In this document: positions 45,047 to 53,591 of the stretch, in pieces
Layout: every line of letters begins with the position of its first letter
Numbering within the stretch: the first letter of the stretch is position 1
Assembly: GCA_009911175.1 (NCBI GenBank)
Contig: QXWX01000035.1
Location: forward strand, 1-64,000
Direction: 5' to 3'
Length of the DNA stretch: 64,000 nt
Source: Lachnospiraceae bacterium
GTDB lineage: Bacteria; Bacillota_A; Clostridia; Lachnospirales; Lachnospiraceae
The notes under the pieces: generated by a model
Database searches by the model: none
Told to the model about the DNA's origin: nothing
The model's input: only the letters and a program-made list of their open reading frames with translations
Position numbers and translations under genes: made by a program

Positions 45047-47257
45047 TTGGAGACAGTAACAGGATATGTGGATCATGTCGTGTTTCGGAATGAGGAAAAC
45101 GGATATACGGTATTCAACCTGGAAAGTGACGATGGAGAGGTGACCTGTGTGGGCAGCTTTCACTATATTACGGAGGGTGAGCTTCTGGAGTTGGAAGGGG
45201 AATACGTGAACCACAGCGTATACGGAACACAGCTTAAAGTACTCACCCATAAGGTCAAGGAGCCGGAAGATCTGGTGTCCATTGAGCGCTACCTGGGTTC
45301 CGGAGCGATAAAGGGGATCGGCGCGTCTCTTGCAGGACGCATTGTGCGCAGGTTTAAGGAGGATACGTTTCGGATTATGGAGGAGGAGCCGGAGCGTCTG
45401 GCCGAAATTAAGGGGATCAGCAAACGGAAGGCCCAGGAGATTGCGGTGCAGGTGGAAGAAAAAAGGGACATGCGGAAGGCCATGATCTTTCTGCAGAAGT
45501 ACGGAATTTCTACCGCGCTTGCAGTGAAAATTTATGAATATTACGGATCCAGACTCTATGAAGTGATGCAGGAGAATCCCTACCAGCTTGCGGACAACAT
45601 TTCCGGGGTGGGGTTTAAGACAGCGGATGAGATCGCTTCCAGAATCGGGATTCATAAGGACTCCGATTTCCGGATCCGCAGCGGTCTGGTCTATGTACTG
45701 CAGCAGGCGGCTGTGGAAGGACACATTTATCTGCCCCAGGAGGTGCTTGCTTCACGGGCGGAACAGATTCTAAGCGTGCAGCTTCCGGAGATTGAGAAGT
45801 ACATTATGGATCTCTGCATCGACCGGAAGACGGTCCGGAAGGAAGAAAACGGGCAGATCCGGATTTATCCGTCTCATTATTATTATCTGGAGCTGAATAC
45901 GGCCCGTATGCTCTATGACCTGGACATTGACTGCGAGATGCCCGAGGAGATGATGGAACAGCGGCTGCGCAAGGTGGAAGAGCGTGAGCAGCTCCAGCTG
46001 GATCCCATGCAGCACCGCGCGGTGGTGGAATCCATCCGCCACGGGCTTCTGGTATTGACCGGAGGACCGGGGACCGGCAAGACAACCACTATCAATACCA
46101 TGATACGGTTTTTTGAAAGCGAAGGTATGAGTATTTTGCTTGCCGCTCCCACGGGACGCGCCGCAAAGCGGATGACAGAAGCGACCGGATATGACTCTCA
46201 GACCATTCACCGCCTTCTGGAGGTGAATGGAAATCCGGAGGAAGAGGGGGGCGTCAGCGGATTTCAGCGCAATCGGGATAATCCCCTGGAAACAGACATC
46301 CTGATCATTGATGAGATGTCCATGGTGGATATCTCTTTGATGCATGCGCTTCTGTCCGCGGTCGTGCCGGGTACCCGCCTGATCCTGGTAGGGGATGTGA
46401 ACCAGCTTCCTTCCGTAGGACCGGGCAGTGTATTGAGGGATATCATTTTGTCCGGGCGTTTTCCGGTGGTCACATTGACCCGGATCTTCCGCCAGGCAGG
46501 AGAGAGTGATATTGTAGTAAATGCACATAAGATCAATGCGGGGGAGACCGTGGTGCTGGACAATAAGAGCAGAGATTTCTTTTTTCTGAGAAGGCAGGAG
46601 GCCGATGTGATCATCGGTGTGGTCATTATGCTGATCCAGAAAAAGCTTCCCAAATATGTGGGCGCCCCTCCGTCGGAGATCCAGGTGATGACGCCTACCA
46701 GAAAAGGGCTTCTCGGTGTGGAACGTCTGAATTCCATACTGCAGCGCTACCTGAATCCGCCGGACCCGGGAAAGGAAGAAAAGGAGATCAACGGCAGGAT
46801 CTTCCGCAAGGGAGATAAGGTGATGCAGATTAAAAACAACTACCAGATCGCCTGGGAAGTGCGTACAAAATACGGAGTGGCCGTAGACCAGGGGATGGGC
46901 GTGTTCAATGGGGACATGGGATGCATTACGGAGGTCGACCTGTACGGCGGGACGCTGGAGGTCGAATATGATGAACACCGAAAGGTGACCTATCCCTTTG
47001 AATCCACGGACGAACTGGAACTGGCCTATGCCATAACGGTACATAAATCCCAGGGAAGCGAGTATCCGGCTGTCATTCTTCCTCTACTACCGGGACCACG
47101 GCTTTTGTACAACCGCAACCTGCTCTATACAGCCGTGACCAGAGCGAAAAAATGTCTGACAATTGTGGGGAGTGAAAGCGTATTTCAGGAAATGATCAGA
47201 AACAAAAGCGAACAAAACAGATATACCAGCCTGGCAGAGCGCATTCAGGAGTTTTAA
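45047..47257 (+). CDS. recD2: RecD2-type DNA helicase (chromosomal copy)
   Basis: The 736-aa product is an SF1B 5'-3' helicase of the RecD2 family, which works in replication-fork and repair processes without RecBC. Motifs are N-terminal GYVDHVVFRNEENGYTVFNL, HhH GAIKGIGASLAGRIV, Walker A GGPGTGKTTTINT, DEMSMVD, GDVNQLPSVGPGSVL, and ITVHKSQGSEYPAVI. The start codon is TTG at 45047, with AGAGGTAG upstream. Downstream it runs directly into comF. It is the house copy; a diverged paralog (8702-10924) sits on the mobile element. Confidence 0.96.
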   Translation: METVTGYVDHVVFRNEENGYTVFNLESDDGEVTCVGSFHYITEGELLELEGEYVNHSVYGTQLKVLTHKVKEPEDLVSIERYLGSGAIKGIGASLAGRIVRRFKEDTFRIMEEEPERLAEIKGISKRKAQEIAVQVEEKRDMRKAMIFLQKYGISTALAVKIYEYYGSRLYEVMQENPYQLADNISGVGFKTADEIASRIGIHKDSDFRIRSGLVYVLQQAAVEGHIYLPQEVLASRAEQILSVQLPEIEKYIMDLCIDRKTVRKEENGQIRIYPSHYYYLELNTARMLYDLDIDCEMPEEMMEQRLRKVEEREQLQLDPMQHRAVVESIRHGLLVLTGGPGTGKTTTINTMIRFFESEGMSILLAAPTGRAAKRMTEATGYDSQTIHRLLEVNGNPEEEGGVSGFQRNRDNPLETDILIIDEMSMVDISLMHALLSAVVPGTRLILVGDVNQLPSVGPGSVLRDIILSGRFPVVTLTRIFRQAGESDIVVNAHKINAGETVVLDNKSRDFFFLRRQEADVIIGVVIMLIQKKLPKYVGAPPSEIQVMTPTRKGLLGVERLNSILQRYLNPPDPGKEEKEINGRIFRKGDKVMQIKNNYQIAWEVRTKYGVAVDQGMGVFNGDMGCITEVDLYGGTLEVEYDEHRKVTYPFESTDELELAYAITVHKSQGSEYPAVILPLLPGPRLLYNRNLLYTAVTRAKKCLTIVGSESVFQEMIRNKSEQNRYTSLAERIQEF

Positions 47258-47262
47258 GGCTC

Positions 47263-47952
47263 CTGGAGCTTCTGTATCCTCCGGTCTGTCCGTTCTGCGG
47301 TGAGGTGCAGAAGCACGGGACCGGAATCTGTGACGCGTGCAGGGAAAAACTTCCTATTATAAAAGAACCCAGATGCATGATATGCGGGAAGCCGGTCAAA
47401 ACGGAGGAGCAGGAATACTGCCGTGACTGTGGGAAGCGAGCCTATGCCTTTGACCAGGGCCGGAGCCTGTGGCTGCATGTCCCGCCAGTGACGCGGGCGA
47501 TCTATCAGTTGAAGTTTCACAATAAACGGTATTATGCGGATATATTTGCTGAAGAAATGGCACACTGGTATGGGGACTGGATTCGTGCCCGTGGGATAGA
47601 GGAGATCATCCCTGTGCCGCTCCATAAGTCCCGTCTGCGAGCCAGGGGCTTTAATCAGGCTGCGTTGCTGGCGGAACGACTGTCAGAAGAACTGCAGATT
47701 CCGATGGGGAGACATGCGGTATACCGGATCCGCAGGACCAGACCGCAGAAACTGCTGGATGACCGGGAGAGGGAGAAAAATTTAAAACAGGCCTTCGGCG
47801 TATCTAAACAGTGGAAGGCACCGCGCAATGTGCTACTTGTAGATGATATTTACACGACGGGCAGTACGATCCACCGTATTTCAAAAGTATTGAAAAAGGC
47901 AGGGGTGCAAAAAGTTTATTTTTTGACCATTAGCATTGGACAAGGGCTCTGA
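47263..47952 (+). CDS. comF: ComF-family phosphoribosyltransferase-like protein
   Basis: ComF proteins combine an N-terminal zinc finger with a phosphoribosyltransferase domain and act in DNA uptake for competence or in DNA repair. Here Cys pairs CPFCG, CDACR, CMICG and CRDCG precede a PRTase domain with VLLVDDIYTTGSTI (PRPP loop). The conserved first pair CPFCG lies upstream of the first canonical start (GTG at 47305), and the frame is open back into the recD2 end with no ATG, GTG or TTG. The real start may be a rare codon such as CTG at 47263, so the 5' end is uncertain. AGGAG lies just before, in the recD2 end. Translational coupling to recD2 is likely. Confidence 0.88.
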   Translation: MELLYPPVCPFCGEVQKHGTGICDACREKLPIIKEPRCMICGKPVKTEEQEYCRDCGKRAYAFDQGRSLWLHVPPVTRAIYQLKFHNKRYYADIFAEEMAHWYGDWIRARGIEEIIPVPLHKSRLRARGFNQAALLAERLSEELQIPMGRHAVYRIRRTRPQKLLDDREREKNLKQAFGVSKQWKAPRNVLLVDDIYTTGSTIHRISKVLKKAGVQKVYFLTISIGQGL

Positions 47953-48068
47953 GTATATGCTATACTATAAAGTAATGGTTATAAGTATCTGTTTCGGGCT
48001 TTTCAGATACTTTCGGCAGTATTCATCTGCCGTGAATATAAAATTTAATACAATTCTGGAGGAAGCAT

Positions 48069-48470
48069 ATGCTGGATGTGAAGAGAATCAGGCTGATGGC
48101 GAGAATGGCTCAGTATGAGAAGAATGACATCAGAAATGATATGAAGATCAGCACCTATTATAAGAAGGACTATGTCAGTCTGAATACGCTGATCACGGTC
48201 CTGTGGATGACGGTAGGCTACGGGATCTTGGCGGCGTTGTTTGCGGTCTGCTATATGGATGAGATCCTGGAGAACCTGACCATCTCAAAAATTACATTTT
48301 TGGGCGGGGCAGCAGTGGCCGGTTATGTGGCGATGCTGATCGTCTATGTGATCGGCGCGGGCATTTTTTACAGGGGGCGGCATAACAGGGCGAAGCAGCG
48401 TGTGAAAAAGTACTATAGAGATCTATCCCGGCTGGGTAAGATGGAAGTGAAGGAGAAAAAGAAAGTATGA
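48069..48470 (+). CDS. Conserved membrane protein (133 aa)
   Basis: Two membrane helices are visible (about residues 40-62 and 75-98), with charged ends; the C-terminus is very basic (VKKYYRDLSRLGKMEVKEKKK). The start follows GGAGGAAGC. The stop overlaps the next gene by 4 bases. No functional family was recognised. It is probably conserved with the next gene ahead of cdaA in related Lachnospiraceae. Confidence 0.75.
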   Translation: MLDVKRIRLMARMAQYEKNDIRNDMKISTYYKKDYVSLNTLITVLWMTVGYGILAALFAVCYMDEILENLTISKITFLGGAAVAGYVAMLIVYVIGAGIFYRGRHNRAKQRVKKYYRDLSRLGKMEVKEKKKV

Positions 48471-49558
48471 GCACATTACTTGTCTGGAGAGAGCAACTGC
48501 AGATATTCTATGCAAAGTATTCCATATTTATCAGAATCGGGCTTCAATTTGCGCTGGGGTTTCTGGTATTTCACCAGATTAATTCCAATATCGGGTTTAT
48601 GAAAGCCGCATCCTCAACAGCATGTACGGCTGGGTTGGCAGCAGCCTGCGCCATATTGCCGATGATCGTTATGGTGATGGCGGCGACGGCTCTGGTGCTG
48701 CTGCATTTTTATACGCTGTCTCTGCCGGTAGCCATCGTGGCGGCACTGCTGTTCCTTTTGATGTACATTTTTTATTTCCGGTTTTCCACCGGAAAGTCAT
48801 GGCTGGTTTTGCTGATGGCCTGCTCCCTGGCAATGGATGTTCCGTTTGTGCTTCCGATTGCGGCGGGACTCCTTGGAACGCCTACCTGCGCGATTCCCGT
48901 TGCATGCGGTACGTTCTCCTATTATCTGATCCATCTGGTCAAAGGGTCCTCCAGTACCTTTAAGGCAGGAGATGGGGTGGAACTGGTGGAGACGCTGATT
49001 AGTTTTACCAAGCAGTCCCTGATGAATCAGGAGATGTGGATTATGGTTGCCGCAGCCGCAATCTGTATCCTCTTTGTATATTCAATCCGCATCCGTTCCG
49101 TGGATCATGCATGGAAGATCGCTTCTGCGGCCGGTGCAGTGATGGCGGTGGTGATTGCGGCGGCAGGAAATATAACCCTGAATCTGCATATCTCACTGAC
49201 ACCGCTGGTTGTCAGCGGGATCATCGGGGTCTTAGCAGGGCTTTTGCTGGAGGTGGTGTTCCTTTCCGTGGATTATGCCAGGACGGAGTATCTGGAGTTT
49301 GAGGATGACGAATACCATTATTACGTAAAGGCTGTTCCGAAGATCGGTGTTACGGCTCCTCAAAAGAGCGTAAAGCATATCAATGAGAGACAGAACACAG
49401 GGAATGTTGGAAATAAAAAAAACTGGGTTGACAACAGTACACAGACACCTGCGTCTGCAGGGACAGGCTATCTGGACAGACCGAAAAGCGCGGATGAGAT
49501 CCTGCTGGAGAGAAGCCTGAGCAAAGAACTGGGACTGGACGGAAAAGGCAAAAAATGA
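48467..49558 (+). CDS. Polytopic membrane protein (363 aa)
   Basis: The product has about eight hydrophobic segments between residues 20 and 270, then a soluble C-terminal tail of about 90 residues with an acidic patch (EYLEFEDDEYHYY) and a KxADEILLERSLSKELG end. It overlaps the preceding small membrane protein and precedes cdaA by 60 bases, so it probably belongs to the same transcript. Family and function were not recognised; a role near the c-di-AMP synthase is possible by position only. Confidence 0.78.
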   Translation: MSTLLVWREQLQIFYAKYSIFIRIGLQFALGFLVFHQINSNIGFMKAASSTACTAGLAAACAILPMIVMVMAATALVLLHFYTLSLPVAIVAALLFLLMYIFYFRFSTGKSWLVLLMACSLAMDVPFVLPIAAGLLGTPTCAIPVACGTFSYYLIHLVKGSSSTFKAGDGVELVETLISFTKQSLMNQEMWIMVAAAAICILFVYSIRIRSVDHAWKIASAAGAVMAVVIAAAGNITLNLHISLTPLVVSGIIGVLAGLLLEVVFLSVDYARTEYLEFEDDEYHYYVKAVPKIGVTAPQKSVKHINERQNTGNVGNKKNWVDNSTQTPASAGTGYLDRPKSADEILLERSLSKELGLDGKGKK

Positions 49559-49621
49559 CAGATATGACAGTAAGGTCTCCGGGCGCGGCGACTCGCTTTA
49601 TCCGGAGTGGGAGGTGAGCTG

Positions 49622-50491
49622 ATGCGGCAAGAATTACAACAGATTTTTCATAGATTTATCGGCGATCCGTATATTCCCGAGCTGCGTATCACGGATATTG
49701 TGGAGATCCTGATCATTGCGGTGGTTGTATATGAGATCATGCTGTGGATCAAGAACACAAAGGCATGGATGCTGCTGAGAGGGCTGCTGATGCTGGGGGT
49801 GTTCATTCTGGTGGCGTATGTATTCAAGATGCATGCCATCCTGTATCTCGCAAGAGAATCCATCAGTATCCTGGCATTTGCGGCACTGGTCGTATTTCAG
49901 CCGGAGCTGCGCCGCGCGCTGGAGAAGCTGGGAGAGAAGAATCTGTTCAGTAGCTTTTCTCTGTTTGACAGAGGAAGGGAAAACCTGCGTTTTTCAGACA
50001 GGACAAGGGATGCGCTTGTAGCGGCCTGTTTCAGTATGGGCAGTGTAAAAACCGGCGCCCTGATCGTGGTGGAGCGGGCCATCCATTTGACCGAATATGA
50101 GATGACGGGAATTGAGCTGGACTGTATCGTATCGGAGCAGGTACTTCTCAATATTTTTGAACACAATACACCGCTTCATGACGGCGCAGTGATCATACGC
50201 GGAGACAGGATCACATCCGCCACCTGCTATCTGCCTCTGTCAGACAATATGCAGATCAGTAAATCATTGGGGACAAGACATCGTGCCGCCCTCGGCATGA
50301 GCGAGGTCAGTGACGCAATGATCCTTGTCGTATCAGAGGAGACCGGTTACGTATCTATGGCCATGGACGGACAGCTTGTGCGGAATATGACTCCGGAGTA
50401 TTTGAAGGAAAAACTGGGGCAGATCCAGAATCGTCTTTCCGATGGAAAGAAATTTGCGATGCGGAAAGGACGGAAGAAACATGAAATTTAA
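49622..50491 (+). CDS. cdaA: Diadenylate cyclase CdaA (c-di-AMP synthase)
   Basis: The 289-aa product makes cyclic di-AMP from two ATP. It has three N-terminal membrane helices (about 20-80) and a DAC domain with the catalytic DGA (NTPLHDGAVIIRG, about 186) and RHR (GTRHRAALGMSEVSDA, about 220) motifs. Length is normal. The ATG at 49622 is preferred because GGGAGGTGA lies just upstream. The next gene is cdaR, overlapping by 11 bases, the usual regulatory partner. c-di-AMP controls osmolyte and potassium transport and cell-wall balance, which fits the wall genes further down. Confidence 0.96.
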   Translation: MRQELQQIFHRFIGDPYIPELRITDIVEILIIAVVVYEIMLWIKNTKAWMLLRGLLMLGVFILVAYVFKMHAILYLARESISILAFAALVVFQPELRRALEKLGEKNLFSSFSLFDRGRENLRFSDRTRDALVAACFSMGSVKTGALIVVERAIHLTEYEMTGIELDCIVSEQVLLNIFEHNTPLHDGAVIIRGDRITSATCYLPLSDNMQISKSLGTRHRAALGMSEVSDAMILVVSEETGYVSMAMDGQLVRNMTPEYLKEKLGQIQNRLSDGKKFAMRKGRKKHEI

Positions 50492-51752
50492 AATAACGCG
50501 GAATCTGGGCCTGAAAGTGGCGGCTTTGATCTTTTCTGTTTTTTTCTGGCTGATCGTGATTAATGTCAACGATCCGGTCACCACTGCGACGTATGCCAAC
50601 ATTCCGGTGGATTTCGTCAATGAAGAGGTTGTCAGGAATATGGGCAAGGTCTATGACTTGGTGGGGGATCCCCAGACTGTGCGTGTGACGGTTTCAGGAA
50701 AGAGATCCGTCCTGGCCAGAGTCAGGACCAGCAATATTTCAGCCATAGCGGATTTGAGTCAGATGGAGGTGAGCACATATCTGGTGCCGATCACTGCGGA
50801 GGTGAAAGGACTTGAGGGGGAAACGGTGACAACACAGGTCAACCCGGTGAATCTGCAGATCAAGATCGAAGATATGAAGAGCAATACCTATCCAATTTCC
50901 GCAAGTACGACGAATTTGGTTCCAAGAGATGGTTTTGTAGTGGGCGAGGCATCCGTGAGTCCGGAAAAGATCACCATTCGGGGGACGGAATCCAAGATCA
51001 ATAATATCCATCGGGTTGTGGCAAAGGCGCGTGACTCAGCTGATTTATCCGGTCTGTCGGAGGATACGACGCTGGATGCGGAGCTGATCATTTTTGACGG
51101 CAACGACAACGTTATGGATCAGAGTCAGCTGACCAACAACCTGGGAGAACGGGGGCTCAGCCTGAATGTGCAGATACTTCGGGAAAAGAATGTACCGGTG
51201 ATCCTGAACGGGGTATCCGGAAATCCAGCGAACGGATTTGTTTATACCGGCTCTACTTTGGAGCCGTCCATGGTAAAGATATGCGGTACAAAAGAGGCAT
51301 TGGACTCCGTCAGCTCAATTGAGATTCCGGAATCAGCGGTCAATATTCAGGGAAAGCAGGGCAGAGAGGAAGTGACGGTAGATATCCTGCCTTATCTTCC
51401 GGATGGGATCAGCCTGTCGAAGGATGTGTCCAATAATGTCATTGTGACCGTCATGATCGAGCAGGAGGGGACAAAGACAATCCAGCTCCCGGTGGGGGCG
51501 ATCCAGATCAAAAATCTGAAGGAAGACCTGAAGCTGGAATTTGAGTCGGATATGGATATCGAACTGCAGTTTACAGGTAGAGAGGAGGCTTTGGAGGTAC
51601 TGGATATCCGGTATGCGGCTTCCATGGATCTAAAGAACTATAAGACGGCCGGAACATATGAAATAGCAGTAAATATCGAGACACCCTCCGGCGTGGAATT
51701 AACGAAAAACCCGACTGTCAGGATCATACTGACAGAAAAAGACGGGGGATAG
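50481..51752 (+). CDS. cdaR: CdaR (YbbR-domain regulator of CdaA)
   Basis: The 423-aa product has one N-terminal membrane helix (VAALIFSVFFWLIVINVN) followed by extracellular YbbR repeats. Each repeat has a PV-type strand and a (V/I)xVxG turn, and four copies are spread over residues 45-420. CdaR binds CdaA through the membrane and tunes its activity. The start overlaps the end of cdaA. It is followed by an HPr-like gene after 11 bases. Confidence 0.92.
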   Translation: MKFKITRNLGLKVAALIFSVFFWLIVINVNDPVTTATYANIPVDFVNEEVVRNMGKVYDLVGDPQTVRVTVSGKRSVLARVRTSNISAIADLSQMEVSTYLVPITAEVKGLEGETVTTQVNPVNLQIKIEDMKSNTYPISASTTNLVPRDGFVVGEASVSPEKITIRGTESKINNIHRVVAKARDSADLSGLSEDTTLDAELIIFDGNDNVMDQSQLTNNLGERGLSLNVQILREKNVPVILNGVSGNPANGFVYTGSTLEPSMVKICGTKEALDSVSSIEIPESAVNIQGKQGREEVTVDILPYLPDGISLSKDVSNNVIVTVMIEQEGTKTIQLPVGAIQIKNLKEDLKLEFESDMDIELQFTGREEALEVLDIRYAASMDLKNYKTAGTYEIAVNIETPSGVELTKNPTVRIILTEKDGG

Positions 51753-51763
51753 GATGATTGGAT

Positions 51764-52039
51764 ATGGTAAGAGAAAGCGTGATTATTAAAAATCCCACCG
51801 GCCTTCATCTGAGGCCGGCGGGGCTGTTCTGCAAGACGGCGATGCAGTTTGGCTGTAAGATCACCATCGAGAAGACAGCCAGACCCGGCATGGTTTCCGC
51901 CAATGCGAAAAGTGTGCTCAGCGTCCTTGGGGCATGCATCAAGAGCGGGGATGAGATTACCATAGTCTGTGACGGGGAAGACGAGGAAGATGCATTAAAA
52001 GAAATGGTCCAGATCGTGAAGGATGGACTTGGCGAGTAA
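51764..52039 (+). CDS. HPr-family phosphocarrier protein
   Basis: The 91-aa product shows the HPr fold with an active-site-type His in NPTGLHLRPAGLF (about 14) and a regulatory-site-like Ser in NAKSVLSVLG. HPr carries phosphate from enzyme I to sugar-specific PTS proteins and, when serine-phosphorylated, works in catabolite control. The sequence differs from textbook HPr (GLHLRPAG instead of GLHARPA), so it may be a paralog such as a Crh-like or dedicated carrier. It lies 11 bases after cdaR. No PTS operon is nearby. Confidence 0.85.
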   Translation: MVRESVIIKNPTGLHLRPAGLFCKTAMQFGCKITIEKTARPGMVSANAKSVLSVLGACIKSGDEITIVCDGEDEEDALKEMVQIVKDGLGE

Positions 52040-52146
52040 GGAACTGCAGAAAAAACGGATACAGATCGTGCAGGAATATCTTTGGATGTGCAGATCAAGA
52101 TGTGTCAGTTATTTTTCTGCAGATTCTAAGCAAGGAGGAATTTGAT

Positions 52147-53061
52147 ATGAGCAGGGCAGCGTTGGTGGTAATGGCGGCCGGACTGGGAAGCCGATTCGGA
52201 GGGGGAATCAAGCAGCTGGAACCTGTCGGCCCAAACCGGGAGATCATTATGGAGTATTCCATCTATGATGCTGTGGAGGCTGGATTTGACAAGGTAGTAT
52301 TTGTGATCCGACGCGATATCGAGGCAGATTTCAGAGAGGCTGTCGGAAAAAAGATTGAGCAGATCGTGGATGTGGCCTATGTATACCAGGAGGTGGAAGA
52401 CATTCCGCCAGTACATAGGGAGCGTTTTACAGGAAGGACAAAGCCATGGGGGACAGGACAGGCGATCCTCTGTTGCAGGAATGCGGTGGATAGTCCGTTC
52501 CTGGTGATCAATGCGGATGATTTTTATGGAAAACAGGCTTATAAGGAAGCGTACGGCTACCTGACCCGTAATTCGGAGCATTCTGAACGGGAGCTCTGTA
52601 TGGTGGGTTTTATCCTGAAAAATACCCTCAGCGAAAATGGAGCCGTCACCCGCGGATTGTGTCAGGCAGGTCCGGACGGCATGCTGGAGAAGGTCGTAGA
52701 GACAAGGAATATCGAAAAAACGGAAGGCAGTGCCGTTGTACGCAGCGAAGACGGGGACAAGACTCTGGATGCAGACTGCCTGGTTTCTATGAATATGTGG
52801 GGGATGCAGCCAGGATTCTTCTCCATTTTGGAATCCGGATTTTTAGAGTTCCTGGACAAGCTGGAGGACGGGGAGCCAAAAGCAGAATATCTGCTTCCCA
52901 CAATTATTGGGGGACTGCTGGAGGAAGGCAGGGTGACTGTAAAGGTGCTGCAGTCTTCGGATCAGTGGTTTGGAGTGACGTATAAGGAAGATAAGGAAAG
53001 TGTGGCCGCTTCGGTTCGGAAGCTGGTTGAGGATGGGGTGTATCCGGAGAAACTGTTTTAA
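52147..53061 (+). CDS. Nucleotidyltransferase (NTP_transferase family)
   Basis: The 304-aa product has the sugar-phosphate nucleotidyltransferase signature MAAGLGSRFGGGIKQLEPVG and a metal-site NADDFYGKQAY. Such enzymes join a sugar or similar phosphate to an NTP to make an activated precursor, for example for wall polymers. The substrate is unclear; the family includes enzymes acting on phosphocholine and sugar phosphates. The ATG at 52147 has AAGGAGGAA upstream. It is the last gene before a long AT-rich gap. Confidence 0.88.
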   Translation: MSRAALVVMAAGLGSRFGGGIKQLEPVGPNREIIMEYSIYDAVEAGFDKVVFVIRRDIEADFREAVGKKIEQIVDVAYVYQEVEDIPPVHRERFTGRTKPWGTGQAILCCRNAVDSPFLVINADDFYGKQAYKEAYGYLTRNSEHSERELCMVGFILKNTLSENGAVTRGLCQAGPDGMLEKVVETRNIEKTEGSAVVRSEDGDKTLDADCLVSMNMWGMQPGFFSILESGFLEFLDKLEDGEPKAEYLLPTIIGGLLEEGRVTVKVLQSSDQWFGVTYKEDKESVAASVRKLVEDGVYPEKLF

Positions 53062-53518
53062 GTCTGGGATTTGTGAAGCAAGAGCCGTGCGGACGGCTGT
53101 TCTGAACGGTTACGATTTGCAATATTTGAGGAACATACAGGGAATCTGTGCGGAGAGATCTGCGGCAGGTTCCCTGTTTCTACTTCATTGAATGCAAAAA
53201 AGCCTGCCAGTGTCAGAAGATCAGTATACGAATGAATTAGATGTGCTGTTCCATGAAGAACTGTAAAAATAAAAAAAACATAACATTTTGTAAAAAAAAC
53301 GTAAAATAATTGAATCAATTGTAATGATTTGCCAGGTAAGAAAAAATTTATTTTTTTTTAAGAAATATATTTAGAAAGAAAAATACCACAAGATAATGTG
53401 TGAAAATAGGAAATAAATACCTATATTTAGGGGGGATTGCAATCTTAAAAACTGTCGGTTTTCGGAAACAAAATAGTTTACAAAAGAGGGTTTTGTCGAA
53501 CAATAGGAAATTTCTGCC
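53062..53518 (+). other. AT-rich gap before the amidase gene
   Basis: No gene was found in about 450 bases. It contains long A and T runs (53275-53360) and one copy of an 11-base motif AGGGGGGATTG (53429-53439). The same motif recurs at 53528-53538 inside the next promoter. No terminator with a clear stem was identified after the nucleotidyltransferase gene. Confidence 0.5.
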
Positions 53519-53547
53519 TTGAAAGTAAGGGGGGATTGATGTATAAT
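53519..53547 (+). promoter_or_regulatory. Promoter of the amidase gene
   Basis: TTGAAA (53519-53524), a 17-base spacer and TATAAT (53542-53547), about 45 bases before the ATG. The spacer holds the second AGGGGGGATTG copy, a candidate operator. Confidence 0.8.
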
Positions 53548-53591
53548 ATGAACGATGCTTGTACAAATACATAAAATATGAGGTGGACGTT

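Noticed and set aside
45770..47044. Long minus-strand open frame (about 424 codons) opposite recD2
   Set aside because: It lies wholly antisense to a clear helicase gene, is His/Arg-rich in the way of shadow frames, and has no ribosome site or family.
53062..53591. c-di-AMP (ydaO-type) riboswitch upstream of the wall hydrolase, suggested by nearby cdaA
   Set aside because: The promoter lies only about 45 bases before the start codon, leaving no room for a riboswitch in the leader; the upstream region shows no convincing aptamer.
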